Below are positions 52,586 to 61,646 of a DNA stretch of 64,000 nucleotides, piece by piece (within the stretch, counting starts at the first letter, position 1; every line of letters starts with the position of its first letter). The DNA lies in assembly GCF_015863205.1 (NCBI RefSeq), contig NZ_JACBXQ010000004.1, positions 1 to 64,000 on the forward strand, given 5' to 3'. Both the position numbers and the translations under genes were made by a program. Source of the DNA: Facklamia lactis. Its GTDB lineage: Bacteria; Bacillota; Bacilli; Lactobacillales; Aerococcaceae. Below the pieces are notes generated by a model. The model had not been told where the DNA came from. It searched no databases and was given only the letters and a program-made list of their open reading frames with translations.

Positions 52586-53026
52586 CTAAGCTTGATTCTC
52601 GAGTAATTTGGCGAGGACGCCTGAAATAAATTTACGAGATTTATCGTCGCTAAAAGTCTTACTTAATTCAATCGCTTCGTTTACAGCTACTTTTGCAGGA
52701 ACAACATTTTCTTCCATAAAAGCTACTTCATAAAAGGCTAGCCGCAAAATGGTTAAATCAATCGAAGCAATTCGGTCGAGTGACCAGCCTTTTGTCAAAT
52801 AATCTTCAATCATTTTATCAATCGCCATTCTATTCTGATTAACGCCTTTGACGATTTGTAAAAGGTAAGGATCTACTTCTCCTTCAATTCCAGAATCTGG
52901 ATCATTTCCAGCTTCTAAAGCAAAAGCAATTGCAGATTCACTTTCAAAATTATCTATTCCATTTATCAATTGATACAAACTCTGAACCGCTTTTTCTCTG
53001 GCAGTATGCCGATTTAACTTGACCAT
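52586..53026 (-). CDS. nusB: Transcription antitermination factor NusB
   Basis: A 146-residue all-helical protein that binds boxA RNA with S10 during rRNA transcription. RHTAREKAVQSLYQLI at the start (6-21), then WSLDRIASIDLTILRLAFYE near 83-102, VPAKVAVNEAIELSKTFSDDKSRKF-type block and FISGVLAKLL. It follows the Asp23-like gene after 4 nt. Confidence 0.96.
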   Translation of the reverse strand: MVKLNRHTAREKAVQSLYQLINGIDNFESESAIAFALEAGNDPDSGIEGEVDPYLLQIVKGVNQNRMAIDKMIEDYLTKGWSLDRIASIDLTILRLAFYEVAFMEENVVPAKVAVNEAIELSKTFSDDKSRKFISGVLAKLLENQA

Positions 53027-53030
53027 AGAC

Positions 53031-53471
53031 TTATACTCCGGTTTCTATTTTAGAATCTTCACCATATTCTTCTTCTAATTGCAAAAACTCTTGATCACTA
53101 TAAGAATCCGTTTCGATCGCTAGAATATGCACATTCACTTCGTTAACCACTAAATCTGTCATAAATAAGATTTGCTCTTTAACACGATCTTGAATTGAAA
53201 AAGCTACTTCCGGTACCGAATAACCATATCGAATTCTTACCGAAACATCGATAGAGATTCGTCCATTCTCTTGGTTCATTTTTGCAACCACACCAGTTCG
53301 TTCAATACGTAAAAATTTCCCAGCTTCAAGTTTAGGAACCGTTGTTAGCACACCTGAAATTTCAGATGCTGCTTTTGCTGCAATGTTCTCTAACACACCC
53401 GTTGTAATATTAATTTCTCCCAATGTAGAATTATCCTGTGTATCAAAAGCTACAGGTCTATCTTTTGCCAT
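53031..53471 (-). CDS. Asp23/Gls24 family protein (YqhY type)
   Basis: A 146-residue protein of the Asp23 family: GEINITTGVLENIAAKAASEISGV (18-41, written here in shortened form as the GEINI..AAKAA block), VAFSIQDRVKEQILFMTDLVV near 95-115 and VNEVNVHILAIET. B. subtilis YqhY, in the same position before nusB, affects acetyl-CoA carboxylase and lipid homeostasis. It overlaps pepP by one base. Confidence 0.93.
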   Translation of the reverse strand: MAKDRPVAFDTQDNSTLGEINITTGVLENIAAKAASEISGVLTTVPKLEAGKFLRIERTGVVAKMNQENGRISIDVSVRIRYGYSVPEVAFSIQDRVKEQILFMTDLVVNEVNVHILAIETDSYSDQEFLQLEEEYGEDSKIETGV

Positions 53472-54547
53472 TATGCTTCCCCCTCCGTAAGAATAATCAA
53501 TTCTTTTGGACTTGAATTGATGCTTTCAACCCCATTTTCTTTAATAATTAGATCATCTTCTATCCGAACACCACCAATACCTGGCAAATAAATTCCTGGC
53601 TCATCTGTTATAACCATATTTTCCACCATTACTGTCTCACTTCGGCTAGAAACGGCTGGCATTTCATGCACATCTAAACCTAATCCATGACCAGTGGAAT
53701 GCCCAAAATACTGGCCGTAGCCTTTTTCAGTGATATAATCACGCGCCAAAGCATCCACCTCTTGTCCTGTCATCCCAGCTCGAGTTCCCGCGATCACACG
53801 ATTATGTGCTTCTAAAACAATCTCATAAATTTCTCGCAATTGATCACTCACTGAGCCAACCGCAAATGTTCGGGTCATATCAGAAGAATAGCCTTTATAG
53901 TAACAACCAAAATCAATTGTCACCATATCGCCGTTCTCAATTACCTTCTCACTAGCAACTCCATGCGGCATCGCAGATCTTTCACCAGAAGCTACAATTG
54001 TATCAAAGGACATAGAACTAGCGCCTTTGTTCTTTAGAAATGATTCTAGTTCGTTGGCTACTTGTAACTCTGTTACGCCGGCTTTCACAAAGTTTAGAAT
54101 ATGCTCAAATGCTAGGTCCGTAATTTCACAGGCCTGACGAATAATCGCAATCTCTTCTTGATCTTTCACTTGACGCAACTTTTCTATCAACGCATCAGTA
54201 GGCTTAATATCAAGATCGAATAATTTCTGAATTTTTAAGTATTGACTTACATTCATTTGATTCGCTTCGATTCCCAAAGTACGAATTTGATCTTGCTCAA
54301 TCAATTTTTGAACTTCTTGATCAACTCCTTGTTGATGAATCACAACCTTCGCAGATGTTACTTCTTTGTTAGCCTGAGTAACATAACGAAAATCTGTTAT
54401 AAAATAAGCTTCATCGTGAGTCACTAAAACCGCACCCGCTGATCCAGTAAAACCTGTTAAATAGCGAACATTTAATAAATCTGTCACATATAGAGCTTCC
54501 AGTTGTTCTTCTTTTAAAAGTTGACGTAAACGATCTAGTCTTTGCAT
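53471..54547 (-). CDS. Xaa-Pro aminopeptidase family protein (M24B, YqhT/PepP type)
   Basis: A 358-residue metallopeptidase. A creatinase-like N-domain (about 3-125) with VRYLTGFTGSAGAVLVT precedes the pita-bread catalytic domain. The metal ligands are in MVTIDFGCYYKGYSSDMTRT (near 208-227, two Asp), FGHSTGHGLGLDVHE near 283-297 (His), ITDEPGIYLPG near 315-325 (Glu) and VRIEDDL (Glu). It removes N-terminal residues before proline. In B. subtilis it neighbours efp; here efp is 11 kb away. Confidence 0.93.
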   Translation of the reverse strand: MQRLDRLRQLLKEEQLEALYVTDLLNVRYLTGFTGSAGAVLVTHDEAYFITDFRYVTQANKEVTSAKVVIHQQGVDQEVQKLIEQDQIRTLGIEANQMNVSQYLKIQKLFDLDIKPTDALIEKLRQVKDQEEIAIIRQACEITDLAFEHILNFVKAGVTELQVANELESFLKNKGASSMSFDTIVASGERSAMPHGVASEKVIENGDMVTIDFGCYYKGYSSDMTRTFAVGSVSDQLREIYEIVLEAHNRVIAGTRAGMTGQEVDALARDYITEKGYGQYFGHSTGHGLGLDVHEMPAVSSRSETVMVENMVITDEPGIYLPGIGGVRIEDDLIIKENGVESINSSPKELIILTEGEA

Positions 54548-54552
54548 TCTAG

Positions 54553-56280
54553 TTACTCCTTCTCACTTTTTTGCTTTATCTGACGAGGACGAACCCCTTT
54601 TTTGATATCTAATAAAATAGGCATAATCATGGGCGACCTTTGTGTCTTTTCATAAATAATGGGTTGTAATTCTTCAAAAATAAGATCTCTTATCATTCTT
54701 TCAGAAACATTATTCCCTTTTTCATTCAAGCCTCGATTAATAATGGCTCTAGCTTGATTCTGGATTTCATTAATTAAGTCTCCGGATTCACGCATATAAA
54801 TAAAACCACGAGACATAATATCTGGACCTGAAATAATTTGCTGACTTGTATAATCAATCGTTGCGGTCACAATAATTAAACCTTCTTCTGATAAGGCTTT
54901 TCGATCACGAAGAACAATGCTACCAATATCTCCTACACCATTCCCATCTACATACACATCTTGAGCCGGAAAATGTCCCGCTATTCGAGCTGAATCCGCA
55001 GTTAAAGCCAACATATCTCCGTTCGACATTACAAAACAGTGATCTTTTGGAATACCTGTCAGCTGAGCCAATTCTGCCTGAATGCTTAACATTCTATATT
55101 CACCGTGGACTGGCATAAAATATTTCGGCTTCATCAGTCGATGCATCAACAATTGTTCTTGCTGGCCACCATGTCCAGAAGTATGAATGTTGTTAACCTT
55201 TCCATGAATAACCTTTACTCCCTGTTCGCTCAACTGATTAATGACACGGTTAACACTCATTGTATTACCAGGGATTGGTGATGAAGAGAAAATAACTGTA
55301 TCATCAGGTTGTAAACTAATCTGACGGTGTGTCCCATTTGCGATCCGACTTAAAGCCGCCATGGGCTCTCCCTGTGATCCAGTACATAAGATAAGGATCT
55401 CATTGGCTGCATAACGATCAATATCTCGTGCTTCGATAAAGATATCCTCACCTTTATCATCAATATATCCTAATTCTCGACCTGTTTTAATAGAAGATTC
55501 CATGGATCGTCCAAAGACTGCAATTTTGCGTCCCGTTTCTTTTGCTGTCATTACAGCCTGTTGTAACCGTGATACATTCGATGCGAAGGTCGCAAAAATA
55601 ACTCGACCTGTTTCCTTTTGAATAATATTTCGAATAGATTTACCTACAATTTTCTCCGAATTTGTAAAAGTAGGGATTTCTGCATTTGTTGAATCCCCTA
55701 AAAGAAGAAGCACCCCTTCTTCCCCTATTCTTGCCATCCGGTGCAAATCTGCCGGTTTACCAACTGGCGTAAAGTCAAATTTATAATCTCCCGTGAACAC
55801 AATGTTTCCTGGAGGAGTTTTAACAACAACCCCATACGCTTCTGGAATAGAATGCGTCGTTAAATAGAAACTAACACTTGTCTTACGAAAACGAATCACC
55901 GAATCTTCATCTATTTCATGTATCTCGGCATCTCTTAGTAAGCCTCTTTCATGTAATTTATTTCGAATTAATGCCGATGCCCATTTCCCCGCATAAATCG
56001 GTACATTGATTTGCTGTAAAAGAAATGGTATTCCACCTATATGATCCTCATGTCCATGCGAAATGACTACGGCTTTAACTTTATGTCGATTTTGGAGGAT
56101 ATATTGAAAGTCTGGGATCACATAATCAATTCCCAATAACTCATCTTCCGGGAACATCACACCAGCGTCCAAAATAATTATCTCATCTTGGAATTGAACA
56201 CCGTACATATTCTTCCCAACTTCATTAAGTCCCCCTAAGGCAAAAACACCTACCTCGTTGTTTTTAATATTTACTGCCAT
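54553..56280 (-). CDS. rnjA: Ribonuclease J (RNase J1 type)
   Basis: A 575-residue beta-CASP metallo-beta-lactamase ribonuclease with 5'-3' exo- and endonuclease activity in mRNA decay and rRNA maturation. AVVISHGHEDHIGGIPFLL near 70-88 holds the zinc motif HGHEDH. THSIPEAYG near 141 and FTGDYKFDFTPVG near 160-172 follow, and the later HTSGHGGQQEQ near 366-376 lies in the beta-CASP fold. Coupling with rpoY just upstream (1 nt apart) marks it as RNase J1. Confidence 0.96.
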   Translation of the reverse strand: MAVNIKNNEVGVFALGGLNEVGKNMYGVQFQDEIIILDAGVMFPEDELLGIDYVIPDFQYILQNRHKVKAVVISHGHEDHIGGIPFLLQQINVPIYAGKWASALIRNKLHERGLLRDAEIHEIDEDSVIRFRKTSVSFYLTTHSIPEAYGVVVKTPPGNIVFTGDYKFDFTPVGKPADLHRMARIGEEGVLLLLGDSTNAEIPTFTNSEKIVGKSIRNIIQKETGRVIFATFASNVSRLQQAVMTAKETGRKIAVFGRSMESSIKTGRELGYIDDKGEDIFIEARDIDRYAANEILILCTGSQGEPMAALSRIANGTHRQISLQPDDTVIFSSSPIPGNTMSVNRVINQLSEQGVKVIHGKVNNIHTSGHGGQQEQLLMHRLMKPKYFMPVHGEYRMLSIQAELAQLTGIPKDHCFVMSNGDMLALTADSARIAGHFPAQDVYVDGNGVGDIGSIVLRDRKALSEEGLIIVTATIDYTSQQIISGPDIMSRGFIYMRESGDLINEIQNQARAIINRGLNEKGNNVSERMIRDLIFEELQPIIYEKTQRSPMIMPILLDIKKGVRPRQIKQKSEKE

Positions 56281-56281
56281 A

Positions 56282-56497
56282 CTAAAACTCCACTAATTTA
56301 AAATCTGGATTATGCTCTTGCTCATATGCTAAATGAGCTGAATCTAATTCCTGAACAAATTCCAAATTATATTCCGTATTCTTAGTTAATTTATCGATAG
56401 CCTCTACTCGATCTTCTGCTTCAATATATAAAGATTGAGTTGCCTCACGTTTAGGCACTTGATCCTTATTCTCCTGGTAAGTCACTTTAAAAATCAT
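56282..56497 (-). CDS. rpoY: RNA polymerase epsilon subunit (RpoY, DUF1447)
   Basis: A 71-residue small subunit of Firmicutes RNA polymerase. MIFKVTYQENKDQVPKREAT at the start and ELDSAHLAYEQEHNPDFKLVEF split over 50-71 match YkzG/RpoY. The arrangement rpoY-rnjA is conserved. AAAGGAG before the ATG. Confidence 0.96.
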   Translation of the reverse strand: MIFKVTYQENKDQVPKREATQSLYIEAEDRVEAIDKLTKNTEYNLEFVQELDSAHLAYEQEHNPDFKLVEF

Positions 56498-56621
56498 TCA
56501 TAAAAACTCCTTTATTGATATTTATACTGTGGTGAGTGTTCGCCACTCTCTGTCAACTCATTTTAGCACACTTTGATTTTCAAGTATAGATTAGGGCTTT
56601 GTATGAAATTCAAAAACAAAA

Positions 56622-56653
56622 GCGCAATAGTTTCTTTAACGGGTATCTATAAA
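56622..56653 (+). promoter_or_regulatory. Candidate late-competence promoter element of comGA
   Basis: CGCA-N-T-N-GT, then AACGG, then GTATCTATAAA, ending 26 nt before the comGA ATG. The same order of blocks is present upstream of comEA (20605-20636). See the finding on the shared element. Confidence 0.45.
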
Positions 56654-56679
56654 CAGACTAGTCTAATAGGAGATAGGTA

Positions 56680-57744
56680 ATGATCGAAAACGATGCTCAT
56701 AAATTAATTCAAAAAGCTATTCTCTATCAAGTTTCTGATATTCATATCATGCCAGCCAGCACTCACTATCGCATATACTTTAGAATAAACGGTCAACTGA
56801 TTCCACAGAAGCAGGTAGATTTGAATTTGGGAAAAAGATTGATTAGCTACTTCAAATACTTAGCCAATATGGATGTCGGCGAGAAAAGAAAACCTCAATC
56901 TGGAGCATGTGACTTTCTTTTTGACGAAGAAATGGCTCCTATTGAGCTACGCTTATCAACCATTTCAGATGTTCATATACTTGAATCCTTGGTAATAAGA
57001 ATTATCTTTTCACATTTTCATCAAGCAAGTCGCATACAATGTTATTTCCCACAAGTTCTCGAATTATTACGCCAATTCATACGACGTAAAAGCGGGCTAA
57101 TTCTTATCTCGGGACCTGTAGGTTCAGGCAAAACGACCACCATTTACCAACTGCTATCAGAACGGATGGATCAGGAAGCGCTACAAGTAATCACAATGGA
57201 AGACCCTGTTGAAATCAAGGAAGAACGTTTTTTACAAACGCAAGTAAACTATAAGGCAGGCATTACTTACGACCTCCTGATCAAATCCGCTTTGCGCCAC
57301 CATCCTGATGTACTCTTTATTGGTGAAATCCGAGACGAAGAGACAGCACGAATGACAGTTAGAGGCGCTCTAACAGGCCATCTTATGATTGCAACCATCC
57401 ATGCAACAAATTGTCTCGGTGTCATTGGCCGTCTTGAAGAATTGGACGTCACTCCTCAGCAAATTGAGCAAACGTTGATTGCGGTTATTTCTCAGCGTCT
57501 CATTCCTAGGCATTGCCCGTTTTGCCGATCTGATAATTTACTTTCCTGCCTCCATTTTGAGGATCAACACAAAAGAGCTGCAATATTCGAAATTTTATAT
57601 GACTCCGATTTGAAATCACTTTTATCAAAGCAAAGCAATTTGAATTTCAGCTCGAATTTTATCCCTTTAAACCATTCTTTGAGAAAGGCGTGGGCTTATG
57701 GCTACATTAACAAAAAACAATTTCACCATTTTGAAATTATTTAA
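56680..57744 (+). CDS. comGA: Competence pilus assembly ATPase ComGA
   Basis: A 354-residue GspE/PilB-type secretion ATPase that powers assembly of the transformation pilus. Walker A is LISGPVGSGKTTTIYQLL (near 144-161). The Asp box ITMEDPVEIKEE, Walker B with HPDVLFIGEIRDEETARM (near 207-224) and the His box TGHLMIATIHATN follow, then a Cys pair in RHCPFCRS near 274-281, a zinc-binding motif. GGAGATAGG stands before ATG. Overlaps comGB by 47 nt. Confidence 0.96.
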   Translation: MIENDAHKLIQKAILYQVSDIHIMPASTHYRIYFRINGQLIPQKQVDLNLGKRLISYFKYLANMDVGEKRKPQSGACDFLFDEEMAPIELRLSTISDVHILESLVIRIIFSHFHQASRIQCYFPQVLELLRQFIRRKSGLILISGPVGSGKTTTIYQLLSERMDQEALQVITMEDPVEIKEERFLQTQVNYKAGITYDLLIKSALRHHPDVLFIGEIRDEETARMTVRGALTGHLMIATIHATNCLGVIGRLEELDVTPQQIEQTLIAVISQRLIPRHCPFCRSDNLLSCLHFEDQHKRAAIFEILYDSDLKSLLSKQSNLNFSSNFIPLNHSLRKAWAYGYINKKQFHHFEII

Positions 57745-58768
57745 TAATCGCTCCACCCATCTCAAAAATACATTACGTCCCTACTTTATCCAAGTTATTG
57801 CCGAACTAACAATGCAAGGTTTTTCTATTAAACAGGCGTTACAATTTTTAAAAATTCTCTTACCTAAGCAAGCAGCTATTATACAAGTCGTGCTAGATGA
57901 TTTACAGAAAGGAGCCACCATTGAACACGGATTAGCCAAAATTGGTTTTTCTCAACAGAACTGTGCCCAAATTTTTTTCTCACAAAAACAAGGACGTTTT
58001 AACCAAGCCCTATTTGATATTGCTAAACAACTCAAAACTCTTCAAGATTACCAGTCACGTCTTACTAAATTAATGATTTATCCGATGATACTGATACTAT
58101 TTCTTTTCTGTTTATTATTTGGAATGCGTGAATTTATGCTACCACAGATTATCTCTTTTATTGAACCAAAGCTTTTTCAAACAAACTTGATGGTAAGAAA
58201 CCTAATTTTATTTTTCACTTTCTTGCCACAAATTATTTTGGGGATTTTAGCTTTCTGCATCTTCTTATACTTAGTGAGTGATTTTTACTTACTTCGCCTT
58301 GAAACAATTGAAAGGTATCGTTTATTAATTAAAATTCCATTTTTAAAAAAGAATATTCGCCACTATTGTTCCTATCGTTTTGCTAAAGAAATTGCTTACT
58401 TTCTCGAGGGCGGCTTCTCTATCCAACAAACACTAGACATCCTTATAAAATATCCTCTAGACCCTTTTCTTGAGGCCGTTGCTAAAGAACTTCAAACTAG
58501 CTACCTACAAGGGATTCCATTGGAAACAGCTCTTAAGGATCTTGACTTATTTAATACGAGTTTGGTGGTGGTTATCTATCAAGGAGAAATCACCAGCCAA
58601 ACAGCTCATAAATGTAAAATTTATGCACAAAAAATATTCGACGATTTACTCGAAGATCTGAGTAAAAAAATTCATTTAATACAACCCATTCTATTCATTT
58701 TAATCGCTAGCTTAATTATGGCTATGTATTTAATTTTAATGTTACCCATGCTAACCATGGAAATCTAA
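57698..58768 (+). CDS. comGB: Competence pilus membrane protein ComGB
   Basis: A 356-residue inner-membrane platform protein of the GspF/PilC family. Three TM regions: about 126-147 (MIYPMILILFLFCLLFGM), about 168-200 and a final one near the C-terminus (PILFILIASLIMAMYLILML). Two helical cytoplasmic domains each begin with a pattern like FSIKQALQFL and FSIQQTLDIL. Works with the ComGA ATPase. The true start may lie slightly later than 57698 because the ribosome binding site is weak. Confidence 0.94.
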   Translation: MATLTKNNFTILKLFNNRSTHLKNTLRPYFIQVIAELTMQGFSIKQALQFLKILLPKQAAIIQVVLDDLQKGATIEHGLAKIGFSQQNCAQIFFSQKQGRFNQALFDIAKQLKTLQDYQSRLTKLMIYPMILILFLFCLLFGMREFMLPQIISFIEPKLFQTNLMVRNLILFFTFLPQIILGILAFCIFLYLVSDFYLLRLETIERYRLLIKIPFLKKNIRHYCSYRFAKEIAYFLEGGFSIQQTLDILIKYPLDPFLEAVAKELQTSYLQGIPLETALKDLDLFNTSLVVVIYQGEITSQTAHKCKIYAQKIFDDLLEDLSKKIHLIQPILFILIASLIMAMYLILMLPMLTMEI

Positions 58769-58778
58769 GGAGGAAAAG

Positions 58779-59126
58779 ATGAACAAGTTTATCACACGAC
58801 TATCCAGAATCTGTCAGCATAAAAATATCAAAAAAGGATTCACTTTATTAGAAATGACAATTGTGTTGATTGTTGTTGCTATCTTAATGGCTATTATTAT
58901 CCCTAACGTCGCCGGCCAAAAAGAAAGAATCGATCAACAAGCTACGGAAAATATAACCGAAATTATTTCAACCCAAGCTCACGCCTATTATTTAGTGGAA
59001 GGAAACTCAGCAACCGCTAGTTTAGAGACCTTAGTTGCTGAAGGATACCTTACTGAAAGACAAGCCGAAGAAGCTCTTGAGAGAATCGACCCCTCTACGC
59101 TTTCAGTGATTTTATCTGATTCATGA
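58779..59126 (+). CDS. comGC: Major competence pseudopilin ComGC
   Basis: A 115-residue type IV pilin-like protein. The prepilin peptidase site is KKGF^TLLEMTIVLIVVAIL (about residues 18-36), with Glu5 of the mature protein and a hydrophobic helix. A soluble part of about 75 residues follows. AAGGAGG before ATG. The main subunit of the transformation pilus. Confidence 0.96.
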   Translation: MNKFITRLSRICQHKNIKKGFTLLEMTIVLIVVAILMAIIIPNVAGQKERIDQQATENITEIISTQAHAYYLVEGNSATASLETLVAEGYLTERQAEEALERIDPSTLSVILSDS

Positions 59127-59560
59127 TGGTTCGCAAACAGCAGCAGGCATTCACACTCATAGAGCTGTTAATAGTACTCACTATTATCAGTTTCATCATG
59201 ATCATTGCTACCTATCTTCCACCAAACCATCTAGCAGAAAGCTATGAACTAAAAACATTTCAAGATCAACTAAAATCACAATTATATCAAGCTCAAGATC
59301 GGTCCATCATCTATCAAGAACCCATTTATGTTCAGTTCCAATTAGGCCAACCTATTAAGTTTGTCTCTGCCAGGTCTAACAAAATTTATCGGTCTCTTGC
59401 ACCTCCAAAGAATTGGGAAGTAACAAATAACTTTAGTTTCTATTATTATCCTAACGGAAGAACACAGGCTTTCAAAACCATTATTTTCACTCATGTTTCT
59501 GGACAACAAATGCTATTAGTTTTCCAATTAGGGAGTGGTCAATTTGAATTCAAGGTATAA
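59123..59560 (+). CDS. comGD: Competence minor pseudopilin ComGD
   Basis: A 145-residue prepilin with the cleavage motif QQAF^TLIELLIVLTIISF (8-24). The mature Glu5 is present. A beta-rich C-terminal domain follows. It overlaps comGC by 4 nt, so translation is coupled; no separate ribosome binding site is evident. A minor subunit of the pilus tip, by family. Confidence 0.92.
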   Translation: MMVRKQQQAFTLIELLIVLTIISFIMIIATYLPPNHLAESYELKTFQDQLKSQLYQAQDRSIIYQEPIYVQFQLGQPIKFVSARSNKIYRSLAPPKNWEVTNNFSFYYYPNGRTQAFKTIIFTHVSGQQMLLVFQLGSGQFEFKV

Positions 59561-59885
59561 ACAAGGCTTTACCCTTATTGAATGCCTTATTAGTCTAATC
59601 ATCCTTACATGGATGCTGTCCTTTTACTTACCAGCCTACTACTTGCAACAACAAAAAATAAAAGTCCACCAAGTAGAAACTCAGGAATGGCATCTTTTCT
59701 ATCAACTCGCTAAAATCCATCTATCAAAATCACCCAATAAAAAAGAGGCCTTAATTCAAAGAATCGAAAGTTATCAGCTCACTCATCCAGTAACGATGAC
59801 GGACTTTGCTTGTAACGAAAAAGTTTGCTACATCAACTTTTCAAATGGTGATCATTATGAAATCGAATTACTTGAAGCGATTTAA
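59544..59885 (+). CDS. comGE: Competence minor pseudopilin ComGE
   Basis: About 113 residues with the prepilin motif KQGF^TLIECLISLIILTWML near the start. I chose TTG at 59544 because AGGGAG lies 8 nt before it. A GTG at 59535 overlaps that site. The gene overlaps the ends of comGD and comGF. The soluble part contains two Cys (ACNEKVCY) near the C-terminus that may form a disulfide outside the membrane. Confidence 0.85.
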   Translation: MNSRYKQGFTLIECLISLIILTWMLSFYLPAYYLQQQKIKVHQVETQEWHLFYQLAKIHLSKSPNKKEALIQRIESYQLTHPVTMTDFACNEKVCYINFSNGDHYEIELLEAI

Positions 59886-60300
59886 ATCCACTCAAGCTGC
59901 ATTTACTCTAATAGAGTGCTTGCTAGCACTCACGATCCTTTCATTAATCATGCACGGTTTAATGACCAGCATACAACATTATCAAAAAATAGATCAGGAA
60001 ATAAGAGATGATCAATATTTAGAATGGCAGCATTTTGTGCTAAGTATAGAAAGCGAATTATCTCAATATAAGATAGAATCTCTTTCAAATCAACAGATTG
60101 ATATTTCTGATAGCCTTGAAAGACACTATTCAATTATTCTCAAAAATCAAAAGATCTATAAAACACCTGGTCATCATCCTTATTTATATCATGTTAAAGA
60201 TTGGTATGTAACAGCTAATCCACCTTTTATTGATATCACTTTAGAATTTACAAATGGTCAGATTTTTTCTGCCACTTTAGGAGGAAATTTTGAACATTAG
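59857..60300 (+). CDS. comGF: Competence minor pseudopilin ComGF
   Basis: About 147 residues with the motif QAAF^TLIECLLALTILSLI near the start, and a C-terminal domain typical of ComGF (HHPYLYHVKDWYV, then a beta-rich end). The start is uncertain between ATG 59857 and ATG 59845, neither with a good ribosome binding site. The gene overlaps comGE by 29 nt, so reinitiation is likely. Confidence 0.87.
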   Translation: MKSNYLKRFKSTQAAFTLIECLLALTILSLIMHGLMTSIQHYQKIDQEIRDDQYLEWQHFVLSIESELSQYKIESLSNQQIDISDSLERHYSIILKNQKIYKTPGHHPYLYHVKDWYVTANPPFIDITLEFTNGQIFSATLGGNFEH

Positions 60301-61144
60301 GCAAAAAATAAAAAATCAAATACGAAACAAAGGCTTTATCTTTCCGATGATCATTGTTTTTATGTTTCTTAGCCATTTGATTATGATGGGATTGCTTCAC
60401 TTAAATACTTTAAATCTACAACGTCTAGAACAATTGAATCAGTATTACCAGTCCGAAATACAAACCGATATGAGCTTTGCCAATCTAGCTGACACATTAA
60501 AAATCGATCCTAAATCATTCATTGATCAATTAAAGCAAGATATTCAGGCATATAAAGATATAAACCTTAAAGATTATCACAATCATTTTAAATCTTTTTT
60601 AGAACAAGAAAATTCAAATTTGCAATCTGGAATAATGATATCCACTGATAATTCTAAGCTTTATCTTGTTTATGAATGTCAGGTTTTCATCAGGCTGCCA
60701 AATGGGCAAAGTTTAGAGTCATTTGAAAACAAAGATATTGAAATCAACGGCATTCTACTTGCCAATGGAAACATACAAAGAAATAACCTTGAAAGGAGTG
60801 ATAGTTTTTTAAAAAATGCAAGTACCTTGTTAGCAGAAGAGGGTTATGAGTTACTTGATCATGCCCATGGTTCACGTCAATACTCATGGCATCCCGAACT
60901 AGTATTTCAAAATTTTACTTTTAATACGGGGCAGACAAATATAGAAAGCGAAGGTGAGCACTATAAAATTTGTACAACAACAAATGATTTCGCTCGCAAG
61001 AAAGAAATTCAAAAGCCCATCATTTATTATTTACTCTATTGGCAAACTAAAATTTATCAAGACGTCAGTGGTACATCCATATTAACAACCCCAGCAGTTT
61101 ATTTTATAGATAAACTGCTGGGGTTTTATATTATGTGTTTTTAA
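60290..61144 (+). CDS. comGG: Competence minor pseudopilin ComGG, unusually long
   Basis: A 284-residue protein in the comGG position. A TTG start at 60290 is preceded by AGGAGG with 5 nt spacing and overlaps the comGF end. [20 protein letters not shown] (14-33) is the membrane helix; ComGG lacks the strict prepilin Glu. Known ComGG proteins are much shorter (about 100-130 residues). The last 20 codons or so read through a strong intrinsic terminator and overlap smpB by 4 nt, so the biological end may be earlier or the extra length is real. Confidence 0.75.
   Translation: MNIRQKIKNQIRNKGFIFPMIIVFMFLSHLIMMGLLHLNTLNLQRLEQLNQYYQSEIQTDMSFANLADTLKIDPKSFIDQLKQDIQAYKDINLKDYHNHFKSFLEQENSNLQSGIMISTDNSKLYLVYECQVFIRLPNGQSLESFENKDIEINGILLANGNIQRNNLERSDSFLKNASTLLAEEGYELLDHAHGSRQYSWHPELVFQNFTFNTGQTNIESEGEHYKICTTTNDFARKKEIQKPIIYYLLYWQTKIYQDVSGTSILTTPAVYFIDKLLGFYIMCF
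61087..61130 (+). terminator. Intrinsic terminator of the comG operon, inside the comGG reading frame
   Basis: Perfect 16-bp arms AACCCCAGCAGTTTAT (61087-61102) and the complementary arm (61110-61125), with TTTTATA after on the plus strand. It lies within the last 58 nt of the comGG ORF. It may also help end smpB transcription, though the minus-strand tail is not T-rich. Confidence 0.88.
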
Positions 61145-61614
61145 TAATTATTTTTTAAAGCTCGATCAATATCTCTTTTTGCCTGTTCTTCTTTTAAAGC
61201 ATGACGCTTATCATAATGATGCTTCCCACGTCCTAATCCAATTAAAACCTTCGCTCTACCTCTTACAAGGTAGACTTTTAACGGAATCAAAGTCATCCCT
61301 TTCTGCTTAACTGATTGCTGTAAGTTCCATATCTCTTTTCGATGTAACAATAACTTTCGATCTCGTAAAGGATCATGATTAAATAAATTTCCATGATCAT
61401 AGGGACTGATATGCACGTTTTTTAACCAAGCTTCTTGATGATATATCGAAATAAACCCATCTTGAATATTTACTTTTCCTGCTCGAATGGATTTAATTTC
61501 TGTGCCTTTCAAAACCAGTCCTGCCTCATAAGTCTCAAGAATTTCATAATCATGTCGAGCTTTTCGATTTTGAGCGAGAGGCTTATCTTTTTTTTGACTT
61601 TTTTGTTTTGCCAT
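61141..61614 (-). CDS. smpB: SsrA-binding protein SmpB
   Basis: A 157-residue tmRNA partner for trans-translation. [32 protein letters not shown] spans the first half (about 15-46, only partly quoted here as [10 protein letters not shown]). [15 protein letters not shown] near 63-77 and the C-terminal [18 protein letters not shown] near 126-143 follow. Standard length. Follows rnr by 32 nt, the common rnr-smpB order. Confidence 0.97.
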   Translation of the reverse strand: MAKQKSQKKDKPLAQNRKARHDYEILETYEAGLVLKGTEIKSIRAGKVNIQDGFISIYHQEAWLKNVHISPYDHGNLFNHDPLRDRKLLLHRKEIWNLQQSVKQKGMTLIPLKVYLVRGRAKVLIGLGRGKHHYDKRHALKEEQAKRDIDRALKNNY

Positions 61615-61646
61615 ATTAACTCCTTGCTAACAGCCAGGAGCATTCA

